Below, one piece after another: positions 17,369 through 25,035 of a stretch of 64,000 bases of DNA. Source of the DNA: Bacterioplanoides pacificum (lineage in GTDB: Bacteria; Pseudomonadota; Gammaproteobacteria; Pseudomonadales; Oceanobacteraceae); assembly GCF_042648445.1 (NCBI RefSeq), contig NZ_JBHRYB010000015.1, positions 1-64,000 of the forward strand, read 5' to 3'. The position numbers were made by a program, and so were the translations under genes. Numbering within the stretch: the stretch's first letter is position 1; each line of letters begins with the position of its first letter. The notes beneath the pieces are model-generated. The model was given only the letters and a program-made list of their open reading frames with translations. It was not told the DNA's origin and did not search any database.

Positions 17369-17494
17369 TCAATCCTTTTGTCGAATAGAAAATATGGAAA
17401 TAAATACGAACTGAACTGCAGTAAAAATTGCAATCTCACTATACATAATATTCGTCATTATATTTTCAAAATCTGATGGGCTGATGCATTCCAT
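17369..17494 (-). CDS. Small membrane protein (pVII/pIX-like), 41 aa
   Basis: A 41-residue frame starting MECISPSDFENIM with one hydrophobic helix (IAIFTAVQFVFISIFSI) and a short basic end (RQKD). It follows the coat-gene terminator and is preceded by GGAGA. In inovirus gene order such small membrane proteins between coat and adsorption genes are virion-end proteins. The assignment rests on position, size and hydrophobicity. Confidence 0.6.
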   Translation of the reverse strand: MECISPSDFENIMTNIMYSEIAIFTAVQFVFISIFSIRQKD

Positions 17495-17508
17495 ATTTGT
17501 CTCCTATG

Positions 17509-17530
17509 AAAAACGGGGCGCGAACGCCCC
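17509..17530 (-). terminator. Terminator after the major coat gene
   Basis: The hairpin GGGGCG-CGAA-CGCCCC followed by U5 on the minus strand lies 24 bp after the coat-gene stop. A terminator directly after gene VIII is a hallmark of filamentous phages and lets the upstream genes be expressed much more than the distal ones. Confidence 0.85.
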
Positions 17531-17553
17531 ATTATTGTCTTTCGAAGCTGGAT

Positions 17554-17706
17554 TTAGCCAATTGCTCGACGAATCCACTTAAAAGCTGCAATACCGACGA
17601 TTACGCCAAGAATTGCTAAACCAACAGTTTGAACATCACCAACAGATGAGGCGATGGTGTCGGTTACAGAGGTCAGGTCTAAACCTGCATTTGAATTGTC
17701 TTCCAT
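17554..17706 (-). CDS. Major coat protein (pVIII-like), 50 aa
   Basis: A 50-residue protein with an acidic start (MEDNSNAGLDLTSV), a long hydrophobic helix (TVGLAILGVIVGIAAF) and a basic C-terminus (KWIRRAIG). This is the architecture of mature filamentous-phage coat protein, here without a separate signal peptide, as in Pf1-type coats. The SD GGAG precedes the ATG at 17706, and a strong terminator follows. Confidence 0.88.
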   Translation of the reverse strand: MEDNSNAGLDLTSVTDTIASSVGDVQTVGLAILGVIVGIAAFKWIRRAIG

Positions 17707-17726
17707 TTTGAATTCTCCAATGAGAG

Positions 17727-17831
17727 TTAAATTGCTTTTTTGATTTGCACAATTACCCAGGCAGAAGCCCAGAGAAGACCCACCGATTGAACGAATTCAA
17801 TGGCCTGTGCAGGGTCAACTTCAGGAAACAC
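17727..17831 (-). CDS. Small membrane protein, 34 aa, GTG start
   Basis: A 34-residue frame reading VFPEVDPAQAIEFVQSVG followed by a hydrophobic helix (LLWASAWVIVQI) and KKAI. The GTG starts two bases after the stop of the ssDNA-binding protein gene and the stop lies 20 bp before the coat gene, so it fills the gap exactly. Such tiny membrane proteins between gene V and gene VIII are common in inoviruses (pVII/pIX type). No independent homology evidence. Confidence 0.55.
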   Translation of the reverse strand: MFPEVDPAQAIEFVQSVGLLWASAWVIVQIKKAI

Positions 17832-17832
17832 G

Positions 17833-18114
17833 TTATGAGGCCTTTGAAGTCGCACGAGGCTGATCAGCAGGCTTCAAACGCAGCTCGAACGGATTGAGTT
17901 CGAGGTTTTTAAAGCGGCCTACCTGAAAGGTAGATATGTCGAGTTCGTAATCGCCAATAGGTTTTCCATCTGTGGGAGCACGAAGTGGGATTTCGATTTG
18001 CTGAGGGAAAGCTCCACCGAGATGTACATAAGCTTCTTGAAAGTATCGAACGCCGTTCTTGGTCTGACGCTGTTGTACCAGGTGATGGCCTTCGATGATT
18101 GAAATTTTAAGCAT
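17833..18114 (-). CDS. Phage ssDNA-binding (helix-destabilising) protein, gene V-like
   Basis: A 93-residue protein that should coat single-stranded phage DNA and switch replication to ssDNA production. The sequence MLKISIIEGHHLVQQRQ, then FQEAYVHLGGAFPQQIEIP and YELDISTFQVGRF, follows the OB-fold pattern of inovirus gene V/DNA-binding proteins. It is positioned right after the replication initiator and before the coat genes, the conserved order. Confidence 0.8.
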   Translation of the reverse strand: MLKISIIEGHHLVQQRQTKNGVRYFQEAYVHLGGAFPQQIEIPLRAPTDGKPIGDYELDISTFQVGRFKNLELNPFELRLKPADQPRATSKAS

Positions 18115-18129
18115 AACGATCTCCGTTTA

Positions 18130-19371
18130 TTAACTGACTAGTGAAAGTTTTGGGCGATTCAAGCCGGATACCGGTTCTTGATAAATTGCAGGGTGCTGAT
18201 TCTCGTAATCCATTTTTATCAATTGAATGACCGGGACTACATTTGACTTGATCTTGTGAAGGTTCTGTAAGTTGGCCAGAGGGATTCCGGCATCTTTTAG
18301 GTGTCCAATTTGCCGATAAAATGTGCTGCTGGGAGTAGTCGCCTGGATCTCGTCATATCCCTCGCTTGCAATCGATCGATAGAATCTGAATGCTCGAAGT
18401 GCTACAGAGTGGTTCATAGAACCATTTTTTCTTGGCTTTGAATGTTTAGCTTTTAATATATCCAATACATGATCGTCTGAGTAATCCATAACTTGCCCGC
18501 CTTCGAATGTTTTGAACACGTCTTTAAATGCTTCTTCATGTAGTTGCTTCCATAAAGACTTTGCGTTTTCTTCTGAGTATTTTTTTGCGAAGTTTCCGAG
18601 TTCGATTAAGCCTACTGGTATAGCCCGATCAGATAGCCAACGCTTTCTTATGGTTGCCTCGAATCGAATCAGTCCTCTCGTGTATTCTATGAGGTCTTGA
18701 GATGAGTTTATGGCAATAGCTTCATCGTACTCGCCGTCGATATTTTTTTTCTTTAATTCTGAAATATAATTTTTCAACTCGTAGTGCTTTAAGTAGATTT
18801 TAAGGCGTTTATGCCGAGAATCGCGTTTTCCGAAGTAGACGGTTGTCGGATACTGTTCTCTGGATTTTGTTTGTCCTGATCTAAGTGACGCACAGTATTT
18901 TATGAATTGATCTGCAATTTGCTGAGATGCTGCTTTAACTGAATATGTGACATCGATACTCGATATGTGTGCTGTTTGAACATCAAGCATGGTGTTCAGC
19001 TTTGGGAATGAAATTGCCAGCAATCCAAGCATTTCATATACGCACTTTTTGTAGTCCTCAGTTCCATAAACATTGTGACCCTGGAGCAGTTTTGCGGGGC
19101 TGGCCTTTAGCTCCACATATGGCCAAGAGTTCATTGGACGGGTGAATGACTTAACAGCCATGCCAGAAGCCCATGATGGAATGGACTCGTAGGGGTGGTA
19201 CAGGTCTTCCACAGTGACTTTGCCATCACTGGTGCGATTGACGGTGCGACCTGCAACTGTGGCTTCAGTGTTGAGGAGTTGTGCCACGTCCATGATGCCA
19301 GTGTCTTCACCATTGCCGTTTACGACATATGTGTCTAGGAATGGAATATGGATGACGAGGCGATCAATCAT
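18130..19371 (-). CDS. Phage replication initiator (II/X family)
   Basis: A 413-residue rolling-circle replication protein of the filamentous phage pII/X type. It begins MIDRLVIHIPFLDTYV and contains the family-typical stretch IRFEATIRKRWLSDRAIPVG near residue 230, with HISSIDVTYSVKA as the probable metal-binding H-x-D region and conserved Tyr residues (KIYLKHYELKNY) as candidates for the nicking residue. It would nick the double-stranded form to start plus-strand synthesis. It is transcribed with the genes that follow and lies 15 bp upstream of the ssDNA-binding protein gene. Confidence 0.85.
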   Translation of the reverse strand: MIDRLVIHIPFLDTYVVNGNGEDTGIMDVAQLLNTEATVAGRTVNRTSDGKVTVEDLYHPYESIPSWASGMAVKSFTRPMNSWPYVELKASPAKLLQGHNVYGTEDYKKCVYEMLGLLAISFPKLNTMLDVQTAHISSIDVTYSVKAASQQIADQFIKYCASLRSGQTKSREQYPTTVYFGKRDSRHKRLKIYLKHYELKNYISELKKKNIDGEYDEAIAINSSQDLIEYTRGLIRFEATIRKRWLSDRAIPVGLIELGNFAKKYSEENAKSLWKQLHEEAFKDVFKTFEGGQVMDYSDDHVLDILKAKHSKPRKNGSMNHSVALRAFRFYRSIASEGYDEIQATTPSSTFYRQIGHLKDAGIPLANLQNLHKIKSNVVPVIQLIKMDYENQHPAIYQEPVSGLNRPKLSLVS

Positions 19372-19419
19372 GCGATATTCCCAATATGGGAGAAGAGTCC
19401 ACTATTAAAATATGTGGAC

Positions 19420-19457
19420 GAGCCGCTAGCGCGGCTCATTACTAATGCATGCATTAG
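19420..19457. other. Two adjacent inverted repeats before the rep gene
   Basis: GAGCCGC-TAGC-GCGGCTC (19420-19437) is a 7-bp-stem hairpin, and CTAATGCATGCATTAG (19442-19457) is a perfect 16-bp palindrome overlapping the stop of the HTH gene. They may be an attenuator plus an operator between the HTH gene and rep. No U-run follows on either strand. Confidence 0.5.
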
Positions 19458-19666
19458 AACTCCTCCTCAAGACATTGCTGGGTTAGAAGTGCAAGATTGA
19501 TAAGACGTTGGCGGCCAAGCTTGACTGTGGGAAGTAAGCCCCTGTCGATCATTCCGCGAACGTGATCAGGAGTAAGGCCAGACATTTGAGCAAACAAAAA
19601 TCGTGTCACAAGAGGGCCGGGCGGTTGAACTGCCGGAGCGTGAGAAACTAGCTTTGCCTCATGCAT
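19454..19666 (-). CDS. Small helix-turn-helix protein (excisionase/MerR-like)
   Basis: A 70-residue protein with a winged-helix-type motif: MSGLTPDHVRGMIDRGLLPT followed by VKLGRQRLINLALL. This resembles excisionase/HTH_17 proteins that recognise DNA next to attachment sites or act as early regulators. CAGGA lies 7 bp before the ATG. It is divergent from the repressor gene, so the 85-bp gap between them is a lysogeny switch region. It may be Xis, an early regulator, or both. Confidence 0.65.
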   Translation of the reverse strand: MHEAKLVSHAPAVQPPGPLVTRFLFAQMSGLTPDHVRGMIDRGLLPTVKLGRQRLINLALLTQQCLEEEF

Positions 19667-19707
19667 ACAAAAATCCTGATAGACTGAGATTGGTTATGTA
19701 TATCTTT

Positions 19708-19721
19708 ACTCCCAAGGGAGT
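19708..19721. promoter_or_regulatory. Candidate repressor operator in the divergent switch region
   Basis: A perfect dyad ACTCCC-AA-GGGAGT sits midway between the divergent HTH gene (ends 19666) and repressor gene (starts 19752). The half GGAGT recurs at 19739-19743. This is where the XRE repressor would be expected to bind. Confidence 0.5.
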
Positions 19722-19751
19722 AGGTGTGAGTTTTAAAGGAGTATTTTCTTT

Positions 19752-20471
19752 ATGTCAAATCTTTTGCCGGAAAAAATTCGATTGATAAGGGATTCGAACG
19801 GTATGAGTCGTCAGGCTTTTGCTGACGAAATAGGCATTTCTGCAAGAACAATCGAAGGGATTGAAAATAAGGGGAAGACTCCTGGGGGGGATGTCTTACT
19901 TAAAGTAGCGAAGCGATGGCCAATGTATGCATTGTGGTTATTGACTGATTCGGTGGAGCCACCCTCTCAATTGAAACCGTTAATGGATGAATTCAACGTT
20001 ATCAGGATATGTGATCGCTTATGCCGTCCAAGCCCAGAGGAAACGAACTTCATGGTTAACCCAGACTGGTTTGAAAAGGTCTTGTTTGTTCAAAGTATTT
20101 CTGATGCTTCAAGAATGGAATGTTTAATTTTGTTGAAGACAGAGCCGATGCCAATGCTAAAGCAAGCTGTGTTAATTAGTGATGATCTGACTTGGCCAAG
20201 CCAGGATTCTGGAATGAAAGGACTTCGACGGTTGGCTGGCTATCTGTCTATGGTTGGCCGTGAAGACCTGATACGAACAAGTGAGTTAAGAATTGTAGAG
20301 GATCATTACATTGACTACTTGTATGAGCGAAGCGAAATAAGCGAAAAAGCACTAATTTTGCCTGATATTGGTGAATCTAATGTTCTGAAAAAAACGCATC
20401 TAAATTTTTCAGCTTGGAGGCATCAAGGGAAGGATTATGATCCAAAATACGGTTGGCAGGATTTTAAGTAG
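19752..20471 (+). CDS. XRE-type prophage repressor
   Basis: A 239-residue regulator. The N-terminal helix-turn-helix reads IRLIRDSNGMSRQAFADEIG followed by ISARTIEGIENKGKTPGGDVLLKVA, the Cro/C1/XRE fold. The C-terminal 160 residues are not a recognisable LexA/C1 peptidase: I see no Ser-Lys protease motif, so RecA-dependent self-cleavage is not indicated. AAGGAG lies 10 bp before the ATG. Its stop overlaps the integrase GTG start by one base, so the two are co-translated and lysogeny control is tied to integrase expression. Confidence 0.78.
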   Translation: MSNLLPEKIRLIRDSNGMSRQAFADEIGISARTIEGIENKGKTPGGDVLLKVAKRWPMYALWLLTDSVEPPSQLKPLMDEFNVIRICDRLCRPSPEETNFMVNPDWFEKVLFVQSISDASRMECLILLKTEPMPMLKQAVLISDDLTWPSQDSGMKGLRRLAGYLSMVGREDLIRTSELRIVEDHYIDYLYERSEISEKALILPDIGESNVLKKTHLNFSAWRHQGKDYDPKYGWQDFK

Positions 20472-21472
20472 TGGCTGTCAGAAAAACGGATGATGGGCGC
20501 TGGGTTGTCGATCTGCGGCCAAATGGTGTTGGTGGTAGGCGTATTCGGAAGTTATTTGACACAAAAGCTGAGGCGAATCGATACGAAAAACTGGTTTTAT
20601 CAAAGGTTGCAGGTGGTCAAGAGTGGAATGGTGGCAGACGCAAAGACAGTCGCCATCTGTCTGATTTAATAGAGCTGTGGTGGCAAATTAAAGGCATTCA
20701 TCTGAAAGATGGGCCAAAAAGGAGACGATACCTTGGGTATATTTGTGACTCACTCAATGATCCTGTTGCAGTAGAAATGAGACCTACTTCTTTTGCTGAC
20801 TATCGCGCCAGTAGGCTGGAAGGTGGTACGTCTGAAAAGACGCTAAACAACGAGCTTGGGTATCTGAAAGCTGTTTTTAATCAATTGGTGAAGGCTGGGG
20901 AGATTGAGTATCCAAATCCCATATCTGGTGTCGATGCTATTCGGATAGATGAACAAGAGCTGGCTTGGTTGACGCATGATCAAATACGGCACTTATTATC
21001 TGTACTTGATGGATCGGACAACCCACATGTAAAGATCCTTACAGAGATATGTTTATCGACGGGGGCTAGGTGGGGAGAGGCAGAGTCATTGAAACTTCGT
21101 CATGTGCGTGACGGAAAAGTGAGTTTTCATGGAACTAAGTCAGGTAAAAGCCGTAGTGTGCCTATATCTGATGATTTGTTTGCACGCCTTCATAGTCATC
21201 TTAGTGAGTATAAAGAATTTACCTTTTCACGAAGTGCATTCTCAAGAGCACTAGATCGCTCGGAAATAGAATTGCCGAAAGGGCAGGCCGCGCATGTTTT
21301 ACGCCATACTTTTGCAAGCCATTTCGTAATGAATGGCGGCAATATTTTAACTCTTCAAAAGATACTAGGTCACTCGTCGCTAGCGATGACAATGCGCTAT
21401 GCACACCTTTCGCCAGACCATTTATTGGATGCAGTCACTTTAAACCCTTTGAGCAAAGTTGCAGAGGGGTAG
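20471..21472 (+). CDS. int: Tyrosine integrase of the filamentous prophage
   Basis: A 333-residue tyrosine recombinase. It starts with an arm-binding-like N-terminus (KTDDGRWVVDLRPNGVGGRR), then a SAM-like core-binding domain and the catalytic domain: Arg in STGARWGEAESL, H-x-x-R in HVLRHTFASHF, His in ILGHSSLAM and the nucleophile Tyr in MRYAHLSPDH. The GTG start overlaps the repressor stop. Its 3' end is 94 bp from the ssrA core site, so it presumably catalyses integration there. Most inoviruses use host XerCD or a transposase, so an own tyrosine integrase is a less common solution. Confidence 0.9.
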   Translation: MAVRKTDDGRWVVDLRPNGVGGRRIRKLFDTKAEANRYEKLVLSKVAGGQEWNGGRRKDSRHLSDLIELWWQIKGIHLKDGPKRRRYLGYICDSLNDPVAVEMRPTSFADYRASRLEGGTSEKTLNNELGYLKAVFNQLVKAGEIEYPNPISGVDAIRIDEQELAWLTHDQIRHLLSVLDGSDNPHVKILTEICLSTGARWGEAESLKLRHVRDGKVSFHGTKSGKSRSVPISDDLFARLHSHLSEYKEFTFSRSAFSRALDRSEIELPKGQAAHVLRHTFASHFVMNGGNILTLQKILGHSSLAMTMRYAHLSPDHLLDAVTLNPLSKVAEG

Positions 21473-21524
21473 GTAGAAGTGGTGGACGATAAATGGACGT
21501 TTTGAATTTCCCGGGTGTTAGAAA

Positions 21525-21559
21525 GTAAAAAACCCTAAGCAAATCAATTGCTTAGGGTT
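21525..21559 (-). terminator. Current ssrA terminator
   Basis: AACCCTAAGC / GCTTAGGGTT forms a 10-bp stem, followed on the minus strand by a U-run (A6 at 21527-21532 on plus). It lies 8 bp beyond the tmRNA 3' end, on the prophage side of the core site. The phage thus supplies a replacement terminator when it integrates. Confidence 0.82.
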
Positions 21560-21566
21560 CTTTGTG

Positions 21567-21592
21567 TGGTGGAGATGGGGGGATTTGAACCC
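21567..21592 (-). repeat. Attachment-site core, right copy (inside ssrA)
   Basis: This is the 26-bp 3' terminus of the tmRNA acceptor/T-arm region, identical to 13929-13954. Integration at this core leaves the tmRNA gene intact, since the element carries the same 26 bp. Confidence 0.9.
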
Positions 21593-21926
21593 CCGTCCGC
21601 CAATCCTCCACTAGAGAATCTACATGCTTAGCCGTCTCTATTGATTTAACTCGTCACGACCCGAGGGGCAGGGTGTTCGGAGCTGTCTCGATTAAGTTTT
21701 AACCTGTTGGACTACGAGCGAAGTCCGCGAGGCGAGGCTATAAGACGATGCCATCGTCACCCGGCTATAGCCACCCGGGATCTGATGTAAGCGGGCTTAA
21801 GCCGCTAGTGCGTAGTTTTCGTCGTTTGCGACTATAACTAATGTACAACGTTTATTAACGAGATCGTCATACCCTCTCGACATGCATCCATAGCTTTGTA
21901 ATCAACGTCGAATCCTAATCATCCCC
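21567..21926 (-). ncRNA. ssrA: tmRNA (SsrA)
   Basis: A 360-nt transfer-messenger RNA that rescues stalled ribosomes and tags the incomplete proteins for degradation. The 5' end is GGGGATGATTAGGATTCGACG, the near-universal tmRNA start, and the 3' end closes as CATCTCCACCA with a TTCAAATC T-arm, so CCA is encoded. The tag frame (21797-21829 including stop) encodes ANDENYALAA, the same as the E. coli tag, ending in LAA for ClpXP recognition. The gene lies directly downstream of smpB, its protein partner. Its 3' end is the insertion site of two tandem elements. Confidence 0.96.
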
Positions 21927-22043
21927 GAATTCTTGTGCTTACCAGCCAGGTCGCGCCGTTCTCAGGTGGCGCTGTCTACAGTTATGAGGCCGGATTTCCG
22001 GATTTCAACCCTGTAGTGGTGTAACGCGTTGAATATTAACACG

Positions 22044-22523
22044 TTATCTCACCGAATGCTTCATGATGCGTTCTTTCTGTTTGTTCCAGTCTTTGTCTTT
22101 GGTGGCCGCCCGCTTGTCGTGGTGCTGTTTCCCTTTGGCCAAAGCAATTTCCGCTTTGACGTTCGGGCCTTTCCAGTACAACGCGGTGCAGACGCAGGTG
22201 TGACCTTTGGCAGAAATTTTCTGCTGCAGACGGTCGAGTTCTTTGCGGTGCAGCAGTAGTTTGCGTTCCCGCCGTGGTTCACAAATCACATGGCTGGAGG
22301 CTTCTTTCAGTGGCGTGATTAACGCACCGGTCAGCCAGGCTTCACCTTTGTGGAACACGATGTAGCTGTCGACCAGCTGCACTTTACCCTGGCGCAGGGA
22401 TTTTACTTCCCAACCGGTGAGGGCGATGCCGGCCTCGAGCTTATCTTCCAGGAAGTAGTCGTGGCGGGCTTTTTTATTGAGGGCAATGGTATTGCCGCTG
22501 GGTTTTGCTTTCTTCTTGCTCAT
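22044..22523 (-). CDS. smpB: SsrA-binding protein SmpB
   Basis: A 159-residue RNA-binding protein that delivers tmRNA to stalled ribosomes. Family motifs are visible: NKKARHDYFLEDKLEAGI near the start, TGWEVKSLRQGKVQLVDSY, and the basic C-terminal tail with DKDWNKQKERIMKHS, which occupies the mRNA channel. It lies 117 bp upstream of ssrA, the common arrangement in gammaproteobacteria. Confidence 0.95.
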   Translation of the reverse strand: MSKKKAKPSGNTIALNKKARHDYFLEDKLEAGIALTGWEVKSLRQGKVQLVDSYIVFHKGEAWLTGALITPLKEASSHVICEPRRERKLLLHRKELDRLQQKISAKGHTCVCTALYWKGPNVKAEIALAKGKQHHDKRAATKDKDWNKQKERIMKHSVR

Positions 22524-22801
22524 GGCGGGGCAGTATAAACGAGGTTGGCGTCGTAGACGAGAACGACATGCAACGGATTCCTTTCCGGAGGCTGAGAAGG
22601 CTGCCTGGCAGCCGGCTAAGTGTCTGATTTTGATGATGGTTTTGTTACTAAATGGCCGGAATATCGGCCCAAACCTGACTAACTGGTTAAAACCTGCTCA
22701 ACTGCGGATTTTATTGGGCTTCTGGCCGGTTTCGTGCTTGAGGACGCATCATAAATCTTTAACAATACGCCCGGTCTAACCGATAAGCGGATAATAATAT
22801 T
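22524..22801. other. 278-bp divergent promoter region, no gene seen
   Basis: This gap separates leftward smpB from the rightward transporter gene and must contain both promoters. A 100-codon frame overlaps it but also runs antisense into smpB and looks accidental. I see no clear operator or RNA gene. Confidence 0.4.
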
Positions 22802-24163
22802 ATGAATAACGACAAGCGGGGAATGCACGGGATCTGGAACAATCGCTGGACATTTATTCTGGCGGCAACCGGTTCTGCTGTAGGTTTAGGGAATATCTGG
22901 AAGTTTCCATATATCACGGGTGAAAACGGCGGTGGTGCCTTCGTTTTAATGTATCTGCTCTGTATTCTGGCGGCCGGTATCCCGGTGATGCTGGCAGAGG
23001 TACTGATTGGCCGTAAATCACGTCTGAGCCCGATTCATGCACTACAAACCATGACCAGCGAATACGATGCACCCAAGTTCTTCCGGGTGATCGGTTGGAT
23101 GGGTGCCTTAGCGGGTTTCTTTATTTTGTCTTTCTACAGCGTGATTGCTGGCTGGACACTGGAATACATCGGCGAAATGGCGTCCGGTACCTTTACTGGG
23201 GCAGATGGTGATAAAGCCAGTGCAGTGTTTAAGGCGTTATTAGGTAACCCGGTGATGCTGACGGTATATCACACGGTGTTTATGCTGATGACCGGTTACG
23301 TGATCGCCCGCGGGGTAAATAAAGGTCTGGAGAATACCATCCGTATTCTGATGCCGTTGCTGTTTATCATGCTGATCCTGCTGCTGGGTTATGCCATGAC
23401 CACGCCGGGTTTCACTCAGGCGCTACATTTCCTGTTTGATTTCGATTTCAGCAAACTGACTGGTGAAAGTATTGTGGTGGCGCTGGGTCACTCCTTCTTT
23501 ACCCTGTCGCTGGGTATGGGTGCCATCATGGCTTACGGCGCGTATATGCCGGAAAAAGAGTCTCTTGGTAAAACCGTATTAACCGTTGGTTTCCTCGATA
23601 CGCTGGTGGCGCTGGTGGCCGGTATCATCGTGTTCTCAATTGTATTCTCAAATAATCTGGAGCCGGGTTCCGGTCCGGGTCTGATGTTTGTAACTTTCCC
23701 GCTGGCACTGGGTGGCCTGCCGGGTGGTGATATCCTCGGCGTGTTGTTCTTTGTACTGGTTGCGATTGCTGCCTGGTCTTCTGCGATTTCCATTGCTGAG
23801 CCAGCCGTCGCCTGGGCGGTTGAGCGTGGTCTGAGTCGTGTGCAGGCAGCGGTAGTGATCTGTACTCTGGCCTGGCTGCTGGGTATCGGTACTGTGTTGT
23901 CGTTTAACGAATGGTCGGAAGTGAAGTTCTTCGGTAAGACTATCTTCGATAACCTCGACTTCCTGTCGTCTAATATCATGCTGCCACTGGGCGGAATTCT
24001 GATCGCGATCTTCGTGGGTTGGTTTATGAAAGAAAGCCACACTGCGGCGCAAGTAGATAGCAAACGTTCGGTGTTCTATAACATCTGGCGGGTGATGGTG
24101 CGTTTTGTATCGCCGATTGCCGTCGGTTATATCTTCCTGAATGGCCTGGGTGTGTTTGGGTAA
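22802..24163 (+). CDS. Sodium-dependent transporter, SNF/NSS family
   Basis: A 453-residue inner-membrane Na+-coupled symporter of the neurotransmitter:sodium symporter family (LeuT fold). The hallmark N-terminus is WNNRWTFILAATGSAVGLGN followed by IWKFPYITGENGGGAF, containing the first Na+/substrate-binding helix. About 11-12 membrane helices follow. Bacterial members usually take up amino acids; the substrate cannot be read from the sequence. A strong terminator follows it. Confidence 0.88.
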   Translation: MNNDKRGMHGIWNNRWTFILAATGSAVGLGNIWKFPYITGENGGGAFVLMYLLCILAAGIPVMLAEVLIGRKSRLSPIHALQTMTSEYDAPKFFRVIGWMGALAGFFILSFYSVIAGWTLEYIGEMASGTFTGADGDKASAVFKALLGNPVMLTVYHTVFMLMTGYVIARGVNKGLENTIRILMPLLFIMLILLLGYAMTTPGFTQALHFLFDFDFSKLTGESIVVALGHSFFTLSLGMGAIMAYGAYMPEKESLGKTVLTVGFLDTLVALVAGIIVFSIVFSNNLEPGSGPGLMFVTFPLALGGLPGGDILGVLFFVLVAIAAWSSAISIAEPAVAWAVERGLSRVQAAVVICTLAWLLGIGTVLSFNEWSEVKFFGKTIFDNLDFLSSNIMLPLGGILIAIFVGWFMKESHTAAQVDSKRSVFYNIWRVMVRFVSPIAVGYIFLNGLGVFG

Positions 24164-24221
24164 TGGACCAACTGCCTCGTAAACGCTGAGTGTTTTACAG
24201 GCAGAGCAGCTAATGCTCTGA

Positions 24222-24257
24222 AACGCCGGAGCGGGTATAATCCCGCTCCGGCGTTTT
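24222..24257 (+). terminator. Terminator after the transporter gene
   Basis: A 13-bp stem AACGCCGGAGCGG / CCGCTCCGGCGTT with U-run. The loop is GTATAATC, so the hairpin also contains a perfect -10 hexamer (TATAAT), 32 bp before ratA. Whether it doubles as part of the ratA promoter is unclear because no good -35 lies 16-18 bp upstream. Confidence 0.85.
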
Positions 24258-24272
24258 TGTTTGGAATGTTTG

Positions 24273-24710
24273 ATGACCACCATTACCCGCAGTGCTTTGG
24301 TAATGCACACCGCAGAACAGATGTTCGATCTGGTGAACGACGTTCGCCGTTACCCGGAGTTTCTCGCCGGTTGTGAAGCCACCGAGGTGATTGACGAAGG
24401 TGATGACTTTATTAAAGCCGAGCTGAGCATTGCCAAAGCCGGCGTACACCAGCGTTTTTCCACACATAATACTCATCAGCGGCCATCACGTATGGAGATG
24501 AATCTGCTGGATGGCCCGTTCAGTCACTTTCATGGTATCTGGTGCTTTGATGCGTTATCGGACGAAGCCTGTAAGGTGTCGCTGCAGCTGGAGTTTGAGA
24601 TGGGTGGCCGGATCACGGATCTGGCGATGGGGGCGGTGTTTAAACAGGTCGCTAATATGATGGTGGATTCGTTTGTAAAACGTGCTGATGAGATTTATGG
24701 CCGTGGCTGA
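24273..24710 (+). CDS. ratA: Toxin-like START-domain protein RatA
   Basis: A 145-residue START/polyketide-cyclase-fold protein. Typical features: MTTITRSALVMHTAEQMFDL, then VNDVRRYPEFLAGCEA and the C-terminal LEFEMGGRITDLAMGAVF. In E. coli RatA binds 50S subunits and blocks 70S formation; homologues elsewhere are linked to ubiquinone delivery, so the cellular role is not settled. The ATG at 24273 fits family length. It overlaps or closely precedes ratB, as in most gammaproteobacteria. Confidence 0.9.
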   Translation: MTTITRSALVMHTAEQMFDLVNDVRRYPEFLAGCEATEVIDEGDDFIKAELSIAKAGVHQRFSTHNTHQRPSRMEMNLLDGPFSHFHGIWCFDALSDEACKVSLQLEFEMGGRITDLAMGAVFKQVANMMVDSFVKRADEIYGRG

Positions 24711-24747
24711 GCAACAACGACAGGAGCAAGTGGTGGACGAGGTAACC

Positions 24748-25032
24748 ATGATCGACGTGGAGGTAGCTTACGCGCTGCCGGAAAAACAGAAAATACTGGC
24801 ACTGCAGGTGGAAGACGGGACAAGCATCCTGGACACCGTGCGTCAGTCGGGCATTGTGGAAGAATTTCCCGGCCTGAATCTGGATGACGCCAAGTTCGGT
24901 ATTTTCGGTAAAGCCTCACGGGCGCCGGAGAGTGACACAGTGAGGCCCGGGGACCGGGTCGAAATTTATCGTCCGTTGATTATCGACCCGAAACAGGCAC
25001 GGGCGAACCGCGCCGCCAAAGCAAAAAAATAG
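24748..25032 (+). CDS. ratB: RnfH-family protein RatB
   Basis: A 94-residue ubiquitin-like (RnfH/UPF0125) protein paired with RatA; function unknown. It starts MIDVEVAYALPEKQKILAL, the usual family N-terminus, with GAGG 5 bp before the ATG at 24748. An upstream ATG at 24697 in the same frame would overlap ratA and add 17 residues; I prefer the shorter form. Conserved LTVRPGDRVEIYRPL-like ending is present as TVRPGDRVEIYRPL. Its stop is 3 bp from the stop of convergent bamE. Confidence 0.88.
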   Translation: MIDVEVAYALPEKQKILALQVEDGTSILDTVRQSGIVEEFPGLNLDDAKFGIFGKASRAPESDTVRPGDRVEIYRPLIIDPKQARANRAAKAKK

Positions 25033-25035
25033 CCG

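Larger units (their letters stand above)
13929..21592. mobile_element. Filamentous (inovirus-like) prophage integrated in ssrA
   Basis: About 7.6 kb lies between two 26-bp copies of the ssrA 3' end. The leftward module has HTH protein, replication initiator, ssDNA-binding protein, small membrane protein, major coat protein, terminator, small membrane protein, adsorption protein, pVI-like protein, Zot/pI and two cargo genes. The rightward module has XRE repressor and tyrosine integrase. No pIV secretin is seen, so export would need a host secretin, as in several Vibrio inoviruses. All genes appear intact, so the prophage could be active. Confidence 0.88.

Noticed and set aside
22477..22779. 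100-codon rightward frame between smpB and the transporter gene
   Set aside because: Starts inside smpB on the other strand, composition not protein-like, no start signal.
23648..24310. 220-codon frame antisense to the sodium transporter
   Set aside because: Shadow of a conserved membrane protein gene; no domain or ribosome binding site.
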